Below are positions 14,085 through 23,907 of a stretch of DNA of 35,110 nt, piece by piece. The translations under genes and the position numbers were made by a program. The number at the start of each line of letters is the position of its first letter. Position 1 is the stretch's first letter. Where the stretch lies: contig JADFXV010000032.1 in NCBI GenBank assembly GCA_015233395.1, forward strand, positions 1-35,110. The letters run 5' to 3'. The notes under the pieces were generated by a model. It was not told where the DNA came from. It made no database searches and worked only from the letters and a program-made list of their open reading frames with translations. This DNA comes from Desulfovibrionaceae bacterium (GTDB lineage Bacteria > Desulfobacterota > Desulfovibrionia > Desulfovibrionales > Desulfovibrionaceae).

Positions 14085-15800
14085 ATGAAAGCGCCGTATC
14101 CGGACAAATACCGTCCCTTTCCTCCCGTCGCCCTTGAAAACCGCGCCTGGCCGAACCGTTCGATCGACAAGGCGCCGGTCTGGCTTTCGACCGACCTGCG
14201 CGACGGCAACCAGGCCCTGTTCGAGCCGCTTGACCCCGAGCGCAAGCTGCGTCTTTTTCAACTGCTGCTCGACATCGGCTTCAAGGAAATCGAGGTCGCC
14301 TTTCCGGCCGCCTCGCGGGCGGAATTCGATTTCACGCGCGCGCTCATCGAGGGCGGGCGCGTCCCGGCGGACGTCACCCTGTCCGTGCTGACCCAGTCCA
14401 GGGAGCACATCATCCGCCGCACCATGGAGTCTCTGGCCGGCGCGCGCCGGGCCATCGTGCATCTGTACGTCTCCACCGCCCCGGTTTTTCGGCGCGTGGT
14501 CTTCGGCCTGAGCCGGAGCGAAGTCGCGGCCATGGCCGTGCGCGGCGCGCGCCTGATCCGGGAGATCGCCCGGGACATGCCGGACACGGATTTTCGCTTC
14601 GAATTCACGCCCGAGAATTTTTCCGGCACCGAACTGCCCTTTGCCCGCGACGTCTGCCAGGCGGTCATGGAGGAGTGGGGCGCGTCCGAAAGCAACAAGG
14701 TCATCATCAATCTGCCCTCGACCGTGGAACTGTCCACGCCCAACGTCTACGCCGACCAGATCGAATGGATGGCCGCCAATCTGGCGCACCGCGATGCGGC
14801 GATCATCAGCGTGCACACCCACAACGACCGGGGCTGCGCCGTGGCCGCAGCCGAGTTGGCCATGCTGGCCGGAGCGCAGCGGGTGGAGGGCTGCCTGTTC
14901 GGCAACGGCGAGCGCACCGGCAACGCCGACATCGTCACCCTGGCCCTGAACCTCTACACCCAGGGCGTCGATCCGGGCCTGGATTTTTCGGCGGTCAATC
15001 GCGTCGCCCGCGAGGCCGAAGAACTCACCAGCCTGCCGGTCCATCCCAGGCATCCGTACTGCGGCGATCTGGTGTTCACGGCCTTTTCCGGCTCCCATCA
15101 GGACGCCATCAAAAAAGGCCTGGCCGCCCAGGCGCCGGGAGCGCCCTGGCGCACGCCGTACCTGCCGCTGGACCCCGCCGATCTCGGACGGACCTACGAT
15201 TCCATCATCCGGGTCAACAGCCAGTCCGGCAAGGGAGGCGTGGCCTATCTCATGGAGACCGCGCACGGCCTGATCCTGCCCAGGCGCCTGCAGATCGAAT
15301 TTTCGGGCATGGTGCAGCAGGCCGCCGACGCAAGCGGCGGCGAGATCGACGCCGCCCGGCTGTGGACGCTGTTCTCCGAGAATTACCTGGAAGCGGCCCA
15401 GCCGCTGGAGTACCGCGGCCACCGCCTGTTCGAGCGGGGCGACGCCCAGGGCATTGCGCTCACGCTGCGCGTTTCGGGCCGGACCGTGGTCCTTGAAGGC
15501 CTGGGTAACGGCCCGATCGCCGCCGTCGTGACCGCGCTGAATCTGCCGCTGACTCTGCACGCCTACGAGGAGCGGGCCATGGGCCAGGGCGCCCAGGCCG
15601 AGGCCTCGGCCTTCGTCGAGGTCTCGCTTGCCGCCGGCGCGGCCGCGGCCTTCGGCGTGGGCGTCCATGAAAACATCGCCACAGCCTCGATTCGGGCCGT
15701 GGTGAGCGCCGCGAACCGGGCGCTGGCCAAGGCGGCGCCCGAGGACGGGCGCAGGTTGCTCGCGGCCGCGCTCCAACGCGCCCAAGCGGTCGCGGTTTGA
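14085..15800 (+). CDS. leuA: 2-isopropylmalate synthase (long, yeast/actinobacterial-type LeuA)
   Basis: A 571-residue enzyme that condenses acetyl-CoA with 2-ketoisovalerate, the first step of leucine synthesis. The catalytic barrel begins with WLSTDLRDGNQAL (Asp and Arg of the active site), continues with EFTPENFSGTE and has the metal-binding HxH in SVHTHNDRG. The YDSIIRVNSQSGKGGVAYL linker is typical. Residues about 435-560 form the LeuA dimer regulatory domain that binds leucine. The ATG at 14085 has GGAGA five bases upstream; a GTG at 14073 overlaps that site and is unlikely. Expression is probably controlled by the leucine-rich leader upstream, with feedback inhibition by the C-terminal domain. 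Confidence 0.95.
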   Translation: MKAPYPDKYRPFPPVALENRAWPNRSIDKAPVWLSTDLRDGNQALFEPLDPERKLRLFQLLLDIGFKEIEVAFPAASRAEFDFTRALIEGGRVPADVTLSVLTQSREHIIRRTMESLAGARRAIVHLYVSTAPVFRRVVFGLSRSEVAAMAVRGARLIREIARDMPDTDFRFEFTPENFSGTELPFARDVCQAVMEEWGASESNKVIINLPSTVELSTPNVYADQIEWMAANLAHRDAAIISVHTHNDRGCAVAAAELAMLAGAQRVEGCLFGNGERTGNADIVTLALNLYTQGVDPGLDFSAVNRVAREAEELTSLPVHPRHPYCGDLVFTAFSGSHQDAIKKGLAAQAPGAPWRTPYLPLDPADLGRTYDSIIRVNSQSGKGGVAYLMETAHGLILPRRLQIEFSGMVQQAADASGGEIDAARLWTLFSENYLEAAQPLEYRGHRLFERGDAQGIALTLRVSGRTVVLEGLGNGPIAAVVTALNLPLTLHAYEERAMGQGAQAEASAFVEVSLAAGAAAAFGVGVHENIATASIRAVVSAANRALAKAAPEDGRRLLAAALQRAQAVAV

Positions 15801-15823
15801 TTCGGGAGGCGGGGCAGGGGCGC

Positions 15824-15855
15824 AAGACGGGGCGATTCGCCAATCGCCCCGTCTT
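15824..15855. terminator. 14-bp hairpin after leuA
   Basis: AAGACGGGGCGATT (15824-15837) and AATCGCCCCGTCTT (15842-15855) pair perfectly around CGCC. The GGCGATT/AATCGCC core is shared with the palindromes at 4160 and 6783. It ends in TCTT, so it may be a weak intrinsic terminator. A second inverted repeat (CGGCCGG/CCGGCCG) follows at 15860-15878. Confidence 0.65.
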
Positions 15856-15900
15856 GAAACGGCCGGGCCAACCGGCCGGAAAGGGACGCGAAAAAAGCCC

Positions 15901-15945
15901 CTTGATTTAATATAATTTTCGGATTATTAAAAAGAGATATTATTT
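15901..15945 (+). promoter_or_regulatory. AT-rich promoter region of infA
   Basis: A sharply AT-rich block in GC-rich DNA, with a perfect TATAAT at 15911-15916 and a TATTAT at 15938-15943. No good -35 lies 17 bases upstream of either. It is the only promoter-like block before infA. Confidence 0.5.
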
Positions 15946-16003
15946 GAGGCAATGGTTCCAGCCATGGCGAATCATTGCCCATCCCAGGGGAAACAGTCCG
16001 CTT

Positions 16004-16222
16004 ATGCCCAAAGAAGACGCCATAGAAGTCGACGGTACCGTCCAGGAAGCCCTGCCTAACGCCATGTTCCGCGTGGAACTCGACAACGGCCATCCCGTGC
16101 TGGCCCACATTTCCGGGAAAATGCGCAAGTTTTACATCCGCATCCTGCCGGGCGACAAAGTCAAAGTCGAACTCTCGCCGTACGATCTCACCCGGGGCCG
16201 CATCACCTACCGCATGAAATAG
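16004..16222 (+). CDS. infA: Translation initiation factor IF-1
   Basis: A 72-residue S1/OB-fold protein, the exact usual IF-1 length. It contains [49 protein letters not shown] and ends RGRITYRMK, all family-diagnostic. It binds the ribosomal A site during initiation. AGGGG lies 13 bases before the ATG, a long spacing. The next gene begins 14 bases after the stop. Confidence 0.98.
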   Translation: MPKEDAIEVDGTVQEALPNAMFRVELDNGHPVLAHISGKMRKFYIRILPGDKVKVELSPYDLTRGRITYRMK

Positions 16223-16236
16223 CGGTCGTTCCCGCC

Positions 16237-17034
16237 ATGCCGCAAATCGACGCCACGGAAGAGTTTCTGCGCGACATGCCGGAACTCGCCATTGGCCAAA
16301 ACTTCCGTTTCCGCTGCCATCCCGGCGTTTCCTGCTTCAATGCCTGTTGCAGCGATTTGACCCTGATGCTCACGCCCTTCGACGTGCTGCGCCTGCGCCG
16401 CGCGCTTGGGCTGCCAAGCCGCGAATGCATCGCCGCCTACGCCGACCAGTTGGCCGCGCCGGACACCGGACTACCCATGCTGCGCCTGCGCATGGTCGAG
16501 GACGCCCCGGGCAAGCCCTGTCCCTTCGTGCGCGCCGCCGGCTGCTCGGTCTATCCCGACCGGCCCGGCGCCTGCCGCACCTATCCGCTCGGCCGGGCCG
16601 CCCGCGTCGGAGACGGCGGAGAGATCGCGGAACAGTTTTTCATCGTGCGCGAAGACCACTGCCGGGGTTTTGACGCGGATTCCCCCTGGACCAGCGCCGC
16701 CTGGCTGGCCGACCAGGAACTCAGGGCGTACAACGCCGCGAACGACCGCTACCTGCGCCTGACCGACCGGGTCAGGCGAACCGGGGCGCGCCTGAGCGCC
16801 GGCCAGGCCAACATGGCCTACCTCGCGCTCTATAACCTGGACGACTTCACCCGCTTCATCCGGGACGTGCGCCTGTTCGACAAGATCGTCGCCGCGCCGG
16901 GCCGGGCGCAGGCCGTGCTGGCCAGCGAGGAAGCGGCCCTGGAATTCGGCTTCGATTGGCTGGAGCTGACCCTGTTCGGAAGCAACCAGGCCATCTCCCG
17001 GCCGGGTAAGCCATGCTCGGCCACCCCAAGATAG
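16237..17034 (+). CDS. YkgJ-family cysteine-cluster protein
   Basis: A 265-residue protein with the Cys pattern of the YkgJ/UPF0153 (CxxxCxxCC) family: [17 protein letters not shown] near the N-terminus, then [25 protein letters not shown] and DHCRGF. These Cys probably bind zinc or an Fe-S cluster. The biochemical role of the family is not settled. The C-terminal half is rich in acidic and Leu residues and has no membrane segment. It overlaps the rfaE2 start by 22 bases, so the two are coupled. Confidence 0.85.
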   Translation: MPQIDATEEFLRDMPELAIGQNFRFRCHPGVSCFNACCSDLTLMLTPFDVLRLRRALGLPSRECIAAYADQLAAPDTGLPMLRLRMVEDAPGKPCPFVRAAGCSVYPDRPGACRTYPLGRAARVGDGGEIAEQFFIVREDHCRGFDADSPWTSAAWLADQELRAYNAANDRYLRLTDRVRRTGARLSAGQANMAYLALYNLDDFTRFIRDVRLFDKIVAAPGRAQAVLASEEAALEFGFDWLELTLFGSNQAISRPGKPCSATPR

Positions 17035-17504
17035 TCGCGCGCGGCGCCCTGGCCGCGCTTTTGCCCGCGGCGCGCCCTGGCAAGACCGTGGTCTTCACCA
17101 ACGGCTGCTTCGATCTTTTGCATCCCGGCCATGTGGACCTGCTCGCCCGGGCCGCCGCCTTGGGCGATCTGCTCATCGTGGGGCTCAACAGCGACGCCTC
17201 GGTCGCCCGGCTCAAGGGGCCCTCGCGGCCGGTGACGCCCTTTGCCGAGCGCGCCTACGTCCTGGCCGGGCTGGCCAGCGTCGATTATGTCGCCGGTTTC
17301 GAGGAAGACACGCCGCTTGCGCTCATAACCGAGCTTGCGCCCGACGTCCTGGTCAAGGGCGGCGACTGGCCCGTCCCGGCCATCGTCGGCGGCGAGGCCG
17401 TCGCCGCGCGCGGCGGCCGGGTCGTTTCCCTGCCCTTGCTCCCCGGTTTTTCGACCACACGGTTGATCGAGAAGATCGCGGGCCGCGCGCGCGGAAGGGA
17501 TTGA
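17013..17504 (+). CDS. rfaE2: D-glycero-beta-D-manno-heptose-1-phosphate adenylyltransferase
   Basis: A 163-residue nucleotidyltransferase matching the C-terminal half of HldE as a separate protein. [13 protein letters not shown] has the HxxH nucleotide-binding motif (H37, H40), with [17 protein letters not shown] and the DVLVKGGDW block that defines the heptose enzymes. It makes ADP-heptose for the LPS inner core, so the cell is expected to have heptose-containing LPS. No kinase half (HldE1) is in the window. It overlaps the YkgJ-like gene by 22 bases and lies three bases before cbiET. Confidence 0.93.
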   Translation: MLGHPKIVARGALAALLPAARPGKTVVFTNGCFDLLHPGHVDLLARAAALGDLLIVGLNSDASVARLKGPSRPVTPFAERAYVLAGLASVDYVAGFEEDTPLALITELAPDVLVKGGDWPVPAIVGGEAVAARGGRVVSLPLLPGFSTTRLIEKIAGRARGRD

Positions 17505-17507
17505 TCC

Positions 17508-18725
17508 ATGCCGGCCGTGCACGTGATCGGGCTGCCCATGGACCCGGCGGACATCTCGCTGTCGGCCGCCAGGCGGATCATGGACGCCTGCGTCCTGGCC
17601 GGGGGACGGCGGCTGCTCGGCCATTTCCCCGACGCCCCGGGACGGCGCATCGTGGTCGCCGCACCGCTGGCCGAGCGCCTGGCAGAGCTCAAGGCGGCGT
17701 ATGCAAACGGAGACAAGGCGGTCGTGATCTGCGGCGGCGACGCGCTGCATTATGGCTTTGGCCGCATGCTCCTTGAGACGCTCGGCCCGGACGCCCTGGT
17801 CTTTCATCCCGCGCCGACCGCGCCGCAGACCCTGGCCTCGCGCCTGAAACTGCCTTTTGAAAACATCCCCTGCGTGTCCCTGCACGGCCGCGACGATTTC
17901 GCCCCGCTGTTCGCCGCTCTGACTACCCATGGCCGGGCGTTCGTCTACACCGACCGGGTCAACACGCCCCCGGCGGTCGCCAAGGCCCTGCTCGCCCGGG
18001 GAGCCCGCGGGGCGCGGCTGTGGATCGCCGAGGATCTGGGGGAAACCGGGGAAAAAATCACCGGACTCAGCCCGGATGAGGCGGCCGGGGGAACTTTTTC
18101 CGATCTGTGCGTTCTGCTCGTGGAGCTGATTGAACCGCCTCTGGCCAGGGCCGGACTGGGCCTGGAGGACGAGCTCTATCGGCGCGAGGCCGGACCGGTC
18201 ACCAAATGGCCGGTGCGGGCGGCCGCGATCGCCGCCTTGCGGCTTTCCCCGGACAGCACGCTCTGGGACCTGGGCGCGGGCTGCGGCGCGGTCGGCATCG
18301 AAGCGGCCTCGCTTCTGCCCCGGGGCCGCGTCGTTGCCGTGGAGAAAAATCCCGCCCGCGCGGCCATGATCGCCGAAAACGCCGCTCGGCTGCACGTCTT
18401 TTGCGTCGAAACCGTGCTTGGCGAGATGCCCGGCTGCCTTGAAAATCTTCCCGCCCCGGACCGCATCTTCATCGGCGGTGGACTCGGCCAAGGCGACGCC
18501 GTCCTGCGCGAAGCCGCCAGGCGCCTCACGCCGGGCGGCCGCCTCGTGGTCTCCGCGGTCCTGCTCTCCACCCTGGAGTCGGCCCGGCGCGCCCTTGCGG
18601 AACTCGGCCTGACCGTGGCCGTCGACCAGATCCAACTGGCCACCGGCGCGCCCCTGGCCGGAGACACGCAACTCAAGGCCCATAATCCGGTGTTCCTGAT
18701 CCGGGCGGACCGTCCGGTGGAGTGA
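17508..18725 (+). CDS. cbiET: Bifunctional precorrin-6Y/cobalt-precorrin C5,15-methyltransferase (decarboxylating)
   Basis: A 405-residue fusion of CbiE and CbiT, as in CobL. Residues 1 to about 195 are a tetrapyrrole methylase (HVIGLPMDP start, VICGGDALHYGFGR, FENIPCVSLHGRDD). Residues about 205-400 are a Rossmann methyltransferase with the SAM motif DLGAGCGAVGIEAA and FIGGGLGQGD. It methylates C5 and C15 of the corrin ring and removes a carboxyl in cobalamin synthesis. cobM at 27222 serves the same pathway. It has ATG at 17508 after rfaE2 and a family A element immediately after its stop. Confidence 0.93.
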   Translation: MPAVHVIGLPMDPADISLSAARRIMDACVLAGGRRLLGHFPDAPGRRIVVAAPLAERLAELKAAYANGDKAVVICGGDALHYGFGRMLLETLGPDALVFHPAPTAPQTLASRLKLPFENIPCVSLHGRDDFAPLFAALTTHGRAFVYTDRVNTPPAVAKALLARGARGARLWIAEDLGETGEKITGLSPDEAAGGTFSDLCVLLVELIEPPLARAGLGLEDELYRREAGPVTKWPVRAAAIAALRLSPDSTLWDLGAGCGAVGIEAASLLPRGRVVAVEKNPARAAMIAENAARLHVFCVETVLGEMPGCLENLPAPDRIFIGGGLGQGDAVLREAARRLTPGGRLVVSAVLLSTLESARRALAELGLTVAVDQIQLATGAPLAGDTQLKAHNPVFLIRADRPVE

Positions 18726-18876
18726 GGAGAGGGGAGAATCGGGGGAGCAACCCTTTGCAGCGAAAAAACGCTTCAAAGCGGCGAGTGTGAAAAGAAGACT
18801 TTTCCATTCCCCGCGCTTGAACAAAGGGACCATTGCCCCACGGCTGCTCCCCAGACCCCCCGCCTCCAAATTGTAT
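18722..18876 (+). repeat. Family A hairpin repeat, copy 5 (enlarged loop)
   Basis: Starts at the cbiET stop with GAGAATCGGGGGAGCAACCC. TTTG pairs with a distant CAAAGGG at about 18831, and TGCTCCCC answers GGGGGAGCA. About 60 bases between the arms are unlike other copies. It ends CCCCCCGCCTCCAAATTGTA, the variant end also seen near 10455-10475. Confidence 0.65.
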
Positions 18877-18881
18877 TGAAC

Positions 18882-19895
18882 TTAGCCGCCGATGGCGCTC
18901 ATGCGTTTGAGGCACACGGAGCGGGCCTGCCGGGCGAGCAGGAGATCGTGGCCGAGGGGCTTGTTTTTGCTGGCCAGGGCGATGATCCGGCGCAGGTGGC
19001 CGTCGCTGAGTTTGGCGTTGCGCAGGACTCCGGCCAGGCGGTATTCCTTGTCCGAGAACAGGCAGGTGCGCAGCCGGCCGTCGCTCGTCACCCGCAGGCG
19101 GTTGCAGGCGTCGCAGAAATGTCCCGAGAGCGCGGTGATCAGGCCGAACCGCCCGGCGCCGCCGGCGATGCGCCACATTTTGGCGGGACCGGCGCACTGG
19201 GCGCGCTCGGCGTCGGGGACAAGTTCGGCCAGTTGGTTCGCTCTGGCCAGGATATCGCCGGCGTTCCAGTAGAGGTTCTCGCTCCAGGCGGACTCGCCGC
19301 CGACCGGCATGAATTCGATCAGACGCACGTCCAGCGGCAGCCGCCGCGCCAGTTCGATAAATCCCGGCAAGTCGTCCTCGTTGACCCCGCGCAGGGCCAC
19401 GGCGTTGATCTTGACGCGCAGCCCGGCTTCGATGGCCTCGTCGATGCCGCGGCGCACGGCGGCAAACCCGTCGTGGCCGGTGATTTCGCGGTATTTTTCC
19501 GGACGCAGCGTGTCAAGCGAGATATTGATTCCGGCGATCCCCGACGCGTCCAGGCGGCGGGCAAGGCCCGGCAGCAAAACGCCGTTGGTGGTCAGGCGAA
19601 AGCTGGCGAGCGGCGCGGCGGCCCGGGCCATGTCCAGAAAATCGAAGAAGCCGCGCCGGGTGAGCGGTTCGCCGCCGGTCAGGCGCACCTTGTCGATGTG
19701 AAGGCTCGCGGCCACCCGGATCAGCCTGGCCAGTTCCTCGTAGCGCAGCACGTTCTCGTGCGCCATGGGGAAAAAATCCTTTCCCCCGCGGCAATAGAGG
19801 CAGCGCAGGTTGCAGCGGTCGGTGATCGACAGCCGCAGGTAACGCACCGTCCGGTTGTGGGTGTCGGTGAGCGTGTCGGAAGTGTCCTGGACCAT
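18882..19895 (-). CDS. moaA: GTP 3',8-cyclase (molybdenum cofactor synthesis protein A)
   Basis: A 337-residue radical SAM enzyme that starts molybdopterin/tungstopterin synthesis. The radical SAM cluster is C28/C32/C35 (CNLRCLYC), followed by VRLTGGEPLTRRG. The second cluster is held by the C-terminal CDACNRLRVTSDG and RTCLF Cys. It ends in GG, as MoaA needs for activity. Start set at the ATG at 19895, which puts the first cluster at the normal distance; a GTG at 20006 would add 37 unrelated residues and overlap the divergent promoter area. Its product is needed by the oxidoreductase at 4906. The gap to the divergent dehydrogenase gene is 125 bases and probably holds both promoters, which I cannot place. 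Confidence 0.93.
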   Translation of the reverse strand: MVQDTSDTLTDTHNRTVRYLRLSITDRCNLRCLYCRGGKDFFPMAHENVLRYEELARLIRVAASLHIDKVRLTGGEPLTRRGFFDFLDMARAAAPLASFRLTTNGVLLPGLARRLDASGIAGINISLDTLRPEKYREITGHDGFAAVRRGIDEAIEAGLRVKINAVALRGVNEDDLPGFIELARRLPLDVRLIEFMPVGGESAWSENLYWNAGDILARANQLAELVPDAERAQCAGPAKMWRIAGGAGRFGLITALSGHFCDACNRLRVTSDGRLRTCLFSDKEYRLAGVLRNAKLSDGHLRRIIALASKNKPLGHDLLLARQARSVCLKRMSAIGG

Positions 19896-20020
19896 CGTCA
19901 AGGGTATAAGGGCGCCGGCTCCCAAGTCAAGGCGGCCGGCTGGAGCGGACGGCTTGATTTGGCGGGTCTTCTCGCGTAAGAGACCGGCTTTGCGAATCTC
20001 CCCCACCTTGGAGCGCCCCC

Positions 20021-21334
<1,314 letters not shown>

Positions 21335-21358
21335 GCGGCCCGGTCGCGGCGACGCCGT

Positions 21359-22060
21359 ATGCCCATCGTCCTTGCCTGCGCCGTGAGCGGCGAAGCGAAC
21401 GCCGTTCGCCGGGGGCTCGGTCTCCCGGAAAACGCGGCGGACGGACGGACCGTCGACGTCTGCGGACGCGAGGCCGTCTTCTTGCTCACCGGCGTCGGAC
21501 CGGTCAACGCCGCCTGGCGGCTGGGCGAATTTCTGGCCAAAACCAACGGCGTCGCCGGGGTGGTCAATCTGGGCGTCGCCGGCAGCTACGACCTTGACCG
21601 CGCGCCCCTGCTCGCGCCGGTCGCGGCCACGGCCGAGGTCTGGCCGGAATTCGGCCTGCGCCTGGGCGAGGACGCCGACCCCTTGGCGCTCGGCTTCCCC
21701 ATGCACCCCAAGGGACCGGTTCACGACACGCTGCCGCTTGATCCGAAAAGCGCCGCCGGGGCCATGGGGCTTAGCCTGCCCGGCTCCTGGCCCGGAGCGC
21801 CGAGCGCGACCGTGGCCGGGGTGAGCGCGGACGCGCGGCGGGCCGCTTTTTTGGCCGGCCGGTGCCGCGCCCTGACCGAAAACATGGAAGGCTTTCCCTT
21901 GGCCCTGATCTGCCACGACCAGAACCTGCCCTTTTTGGAAGTGCGGGTGGTCTCGAACAAAGCCGGTTCGCGCCTGGCCGCCGATTGGCGCCTGAAGGAC
22001 GCCTTGCGCGAGCTTGGCCGCGCGGCCTCGGTCCTTTTTCGCGCCCGGAGCGCGTCGTGA
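21359..22060 (+). CDS. mqnB: Futalosine hydrolase
   Basis: A 233-residue nucleoside phosphorylase-fold enzyme that cleaves futalosine to dehypoxanthine futalosine in the futalosine menaquinone route. It shows LLTGVGPVNAAW, VVNLGVAGSYD, the catalytic region ENMEGFPLALIC and VRVVSNKAGSR, which separates it from MTA/SAH nucleosidase. Its stop TGA overlaps the GTG start of mqnD by three bases, so the two are coupled. The MqnA/MqnC steps are not in this window. Confidence 0.9.
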   Translation: MPIVLACAVSGEANAVRRGLGLPENAADGRTVDVCGREAVFLLTGVGPVNAAWRLGEFLAKTNGVAGVVNLGVAGSYDLDRAPLLAPVAATAEVWPEFGLRLGEDADPLALGFPMHPKGPVHDTLPLDPKSAAGAMGLSLPGSWPGAPSATVAGVSADARRAAFLAGRCRALTENMEGFPLALICHDQNLPFLEVRVVSNKAGSRLAADWRLKDALRELGRAASVLFRARSAS

Positions 22061-22902
22061 ACCGGCTTTTGCGCCTGGCCGTGTCTCCCTGCCCCAACGA
22101 CACATTCATTTTCGGCGCCTGGGCGCTCGGATATCTGCCCCCGATGCAAGGGACGCGCTGCGCCTTTATCCGGCGCGACGTGGAAGAGCTCAACGCCCTG
22201 ACGGAAAGTCCGAAGCCCGCAGCCAAGGTGGTCAAGATTTCGGCGGCCCAGGCCGTCCTGGCGCCTGGACCCTGGACCGTGTTGAACGCCGGGGCGGCCT
22301 TCGGTTGCGGCGCGGGTCCCAAGCTCGCGGTGCCAAGCGGCCTCGGCAAGCCGCTCAAGACCATCGCCGTGCCCGGCCTGCGCACCACGGCCGCGACCCT
22401 GCTCGCGGGCGCGATCGCGCAAGGCGAACTGGCCGGCCTCCTGGACGCGGACTACCGCGTGACGCCGGTGCGCTACGACCTGATCGCCCAGGGCGTGCGG
22501 CTCGGGCTGTACGACGCCGGGCTCTTCATCCACGAGACCGCCCTGGCCGCCGGCCGGCTGGGACTGGAAATCGTCTTCGATCTGGGCCGGTATTGGGACA
22601 AGGTCGCTCCCGGCGTCCCCTTGCCGCTTGGGGTGATCGTCGCTCACGACAGCCTGGGGCCGGAGTTGATCCGGGAAGCGGACGAGCGCATCCGGGACAG
22701 CCTGGCTTTCGCCAGGCGCAATCCCGAAGCGGTGCGCCCGCTGATCAAGGCCCTGGCCCAGGAAATCGACGACGCGGTCATCGGCGAGCACATCCGGGCC
22801 TATGCCGGCGATTTGAGCGGCGATATGGGCGACGCCGGGAAGACCGCCCTGCAAACGCTCGCGCGCCTGGCCGCCCAGGCCGCGCCGCGCATTGGCGCTT
22901 GA
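22057..22902 (+). CDS. mqnD: 1,4-dihydroxy-6-naphthoate synthase
   Basis: A 281-residue periplasmic-binding-protein-like enzyme that cleaves cyclic dehypoxanthinyl futalosine. It starts at GTG 22057 with RLAVSPCPNDTFIFGAW, a hallmark of MqnD, and has VKISAAQAVL and GLYDAGLFIHET (catalytic His expected in HET). The frame stays open back to 21862, but there it overlaps mqnB and shows no homology. It shares a transcript with mqnB and with the polyprenyl synthase downstream. Confidence 0.92.
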   Translation: MNRLLRLAVSPCPNDTFIFGAWALGYLPPMQGTRCAFIRRDVEELNALTESPKPAAKVVKISAAQAVLAPGPWTVLNAGAAFGCGAGPKLAVPSGLGKPLKTIAVPGLRTTAATLLAGAIAQGELAGLLDADYRVTPVRYDLIAQGVRLGLYDAGLFIHETALAAGRLGLEIVFDLGRYWDKVAPGVPLPLGVIVAHDSLGPELIREADERIRDSLAFARRNPEAVRPLIKALAQEIDDAVIGEHIRAYAGDLSGDMGDAGKTALQTLARLAAQAAPRIGA

Positions 22903-22937
22903 ACAATTCCCGAAAAGCGGGCATAGCTCAAGAGATT

Positions 22938-23900
22938 ATGGAACTGACCGCTTTCATGTCCCAGGAATTGCCCCGGATCGAGGGGCTGCTTCGGGAAAAA
23001 ACAGACTCCTTAAGCGAGTACGTGCGTCCGTGCGCCGGCCACGTGCTGGCCGCAGGAGGCAAGCGGCTGCGCCCGCTGCTCACGATTTTAAGCGCCCGGG
23101 CCTTCGGGTACGGCGGGGACGTCCTGCCGCTGGCCTGCGCCATGGAGTTTCTCCACTCGGCCACCTTGCTCCACGACGACATCGTCGACGGTTCAAGGCT
23201 GCGGCGCGGCAAACCGGCGGCGCACACGGTCTTCGACCAAACCGCGGCCATCCTGACCGGCGACGCCCTGCTCGCCCTGGCCAACCGCATGGTCGCCGAA
23301 CTGGGCGACGCCCGGCTGACGCAACTGCTCTCCGAGGCCATCTTGCAGACGGCCACCGGGGAAATCATGGAAGTCGCCCATATCCGCGATTTCGCCATGC
23401 CGGTGGGAAAATATCTGGAGATCATCACCGGCAAGACCGCCCGGCTTATCGAAGCGGCCTGCCTGTGCGGCGCCGTCCTGGCGGGCGCGGGCAGCGAGGG
23501 CGAAGACGCCGCCAAGGCCTTCGGGCTCAATCTCGGCATCGCCTTCCAACTCGCGGACGACGCCCTGGACTACACCTCCGACGCCCTGGTGGCCGGCAAA
23601 ACCACCGGCGCCGACCTGCGCGAAGGCAAGCCCACGCTGCCGCTGCTCCTTTTTTTATGCTCCCTGCCTTCCCGCGAAGCGACCGGTTGCCTCGAAATTC
23701 TGTCCGACGACGGCGAGCGAAACCGCCAGGCCGAAACCCTGCTCAAAGCCGTGACCGAGGGCGGTTTCGCCGAGCAAACCCGCGACCGCGCGCAAGCGTA
23801 TATCGCCAAAGCCGAAGACGCCCTGGCGAAATTCCCGGACGCGCCCCACCGGAAACTCCTTAGGCAATCCCTTTCCGGAGCGGCCAAGCGGGAAAAATGA
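22938..23900 (+). CDS. ispB: Long-chain all-trans polyprenyl diphosphate synthase
   Basis: A 320-residue prenyltransferase. Its Asp-rich motifs are D80-D-I-V-D84 (FLHSATLLHDDIVD) and D207-D-A-L-D211 (FQLADDALDY). GGKRLRPLL, GEIMEV, KTARLIEAA and EGKPTLPLL match octaprenyl synthase IspB. Ala five residues before the first motif leaves room for long chains. It would make the side chain of menaquinone, fitting its place after mqnB and mqnD. ATG at 22938 has only AGAG upstream. Exact chain length is not readable. Confidence 0.88.
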   Translation: MELTAFMSQELPRIEGLLREKTDSLSEYVRPCAGHVLAAGGKRLRPLLTILSARAFGYGGDVLPLACAMEFLHSATLLHDDIVDGSRLRRGKPAAHTVFDQTAAILTGDALLALANRMVAELGDARLTQLLSEAILQTATGEIMEVAHIRDFAMPVGKYLEIITGKTARLIEAACLCGAVLAGAGSEGEDAAKAFGLNLGIAFQLADDALDYTSDALVAGKTTGADLREGKPTLPLLLFLCSLPSREATGCLEILSDDGERNRQAETLLKAVTEGGFAEQTRDRAQAYIAKAEDALAKFPDAPHRKLLRQSLSGAAKREK

Positions 23901-23907
23901 GGCCCGC

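Noticed and set aside
22014-22937. N-terminal extension of the polyprenyl synthase through mqnD
   Set aside because: Arg/Pro-rich translation without homology; the family begins near 22938.
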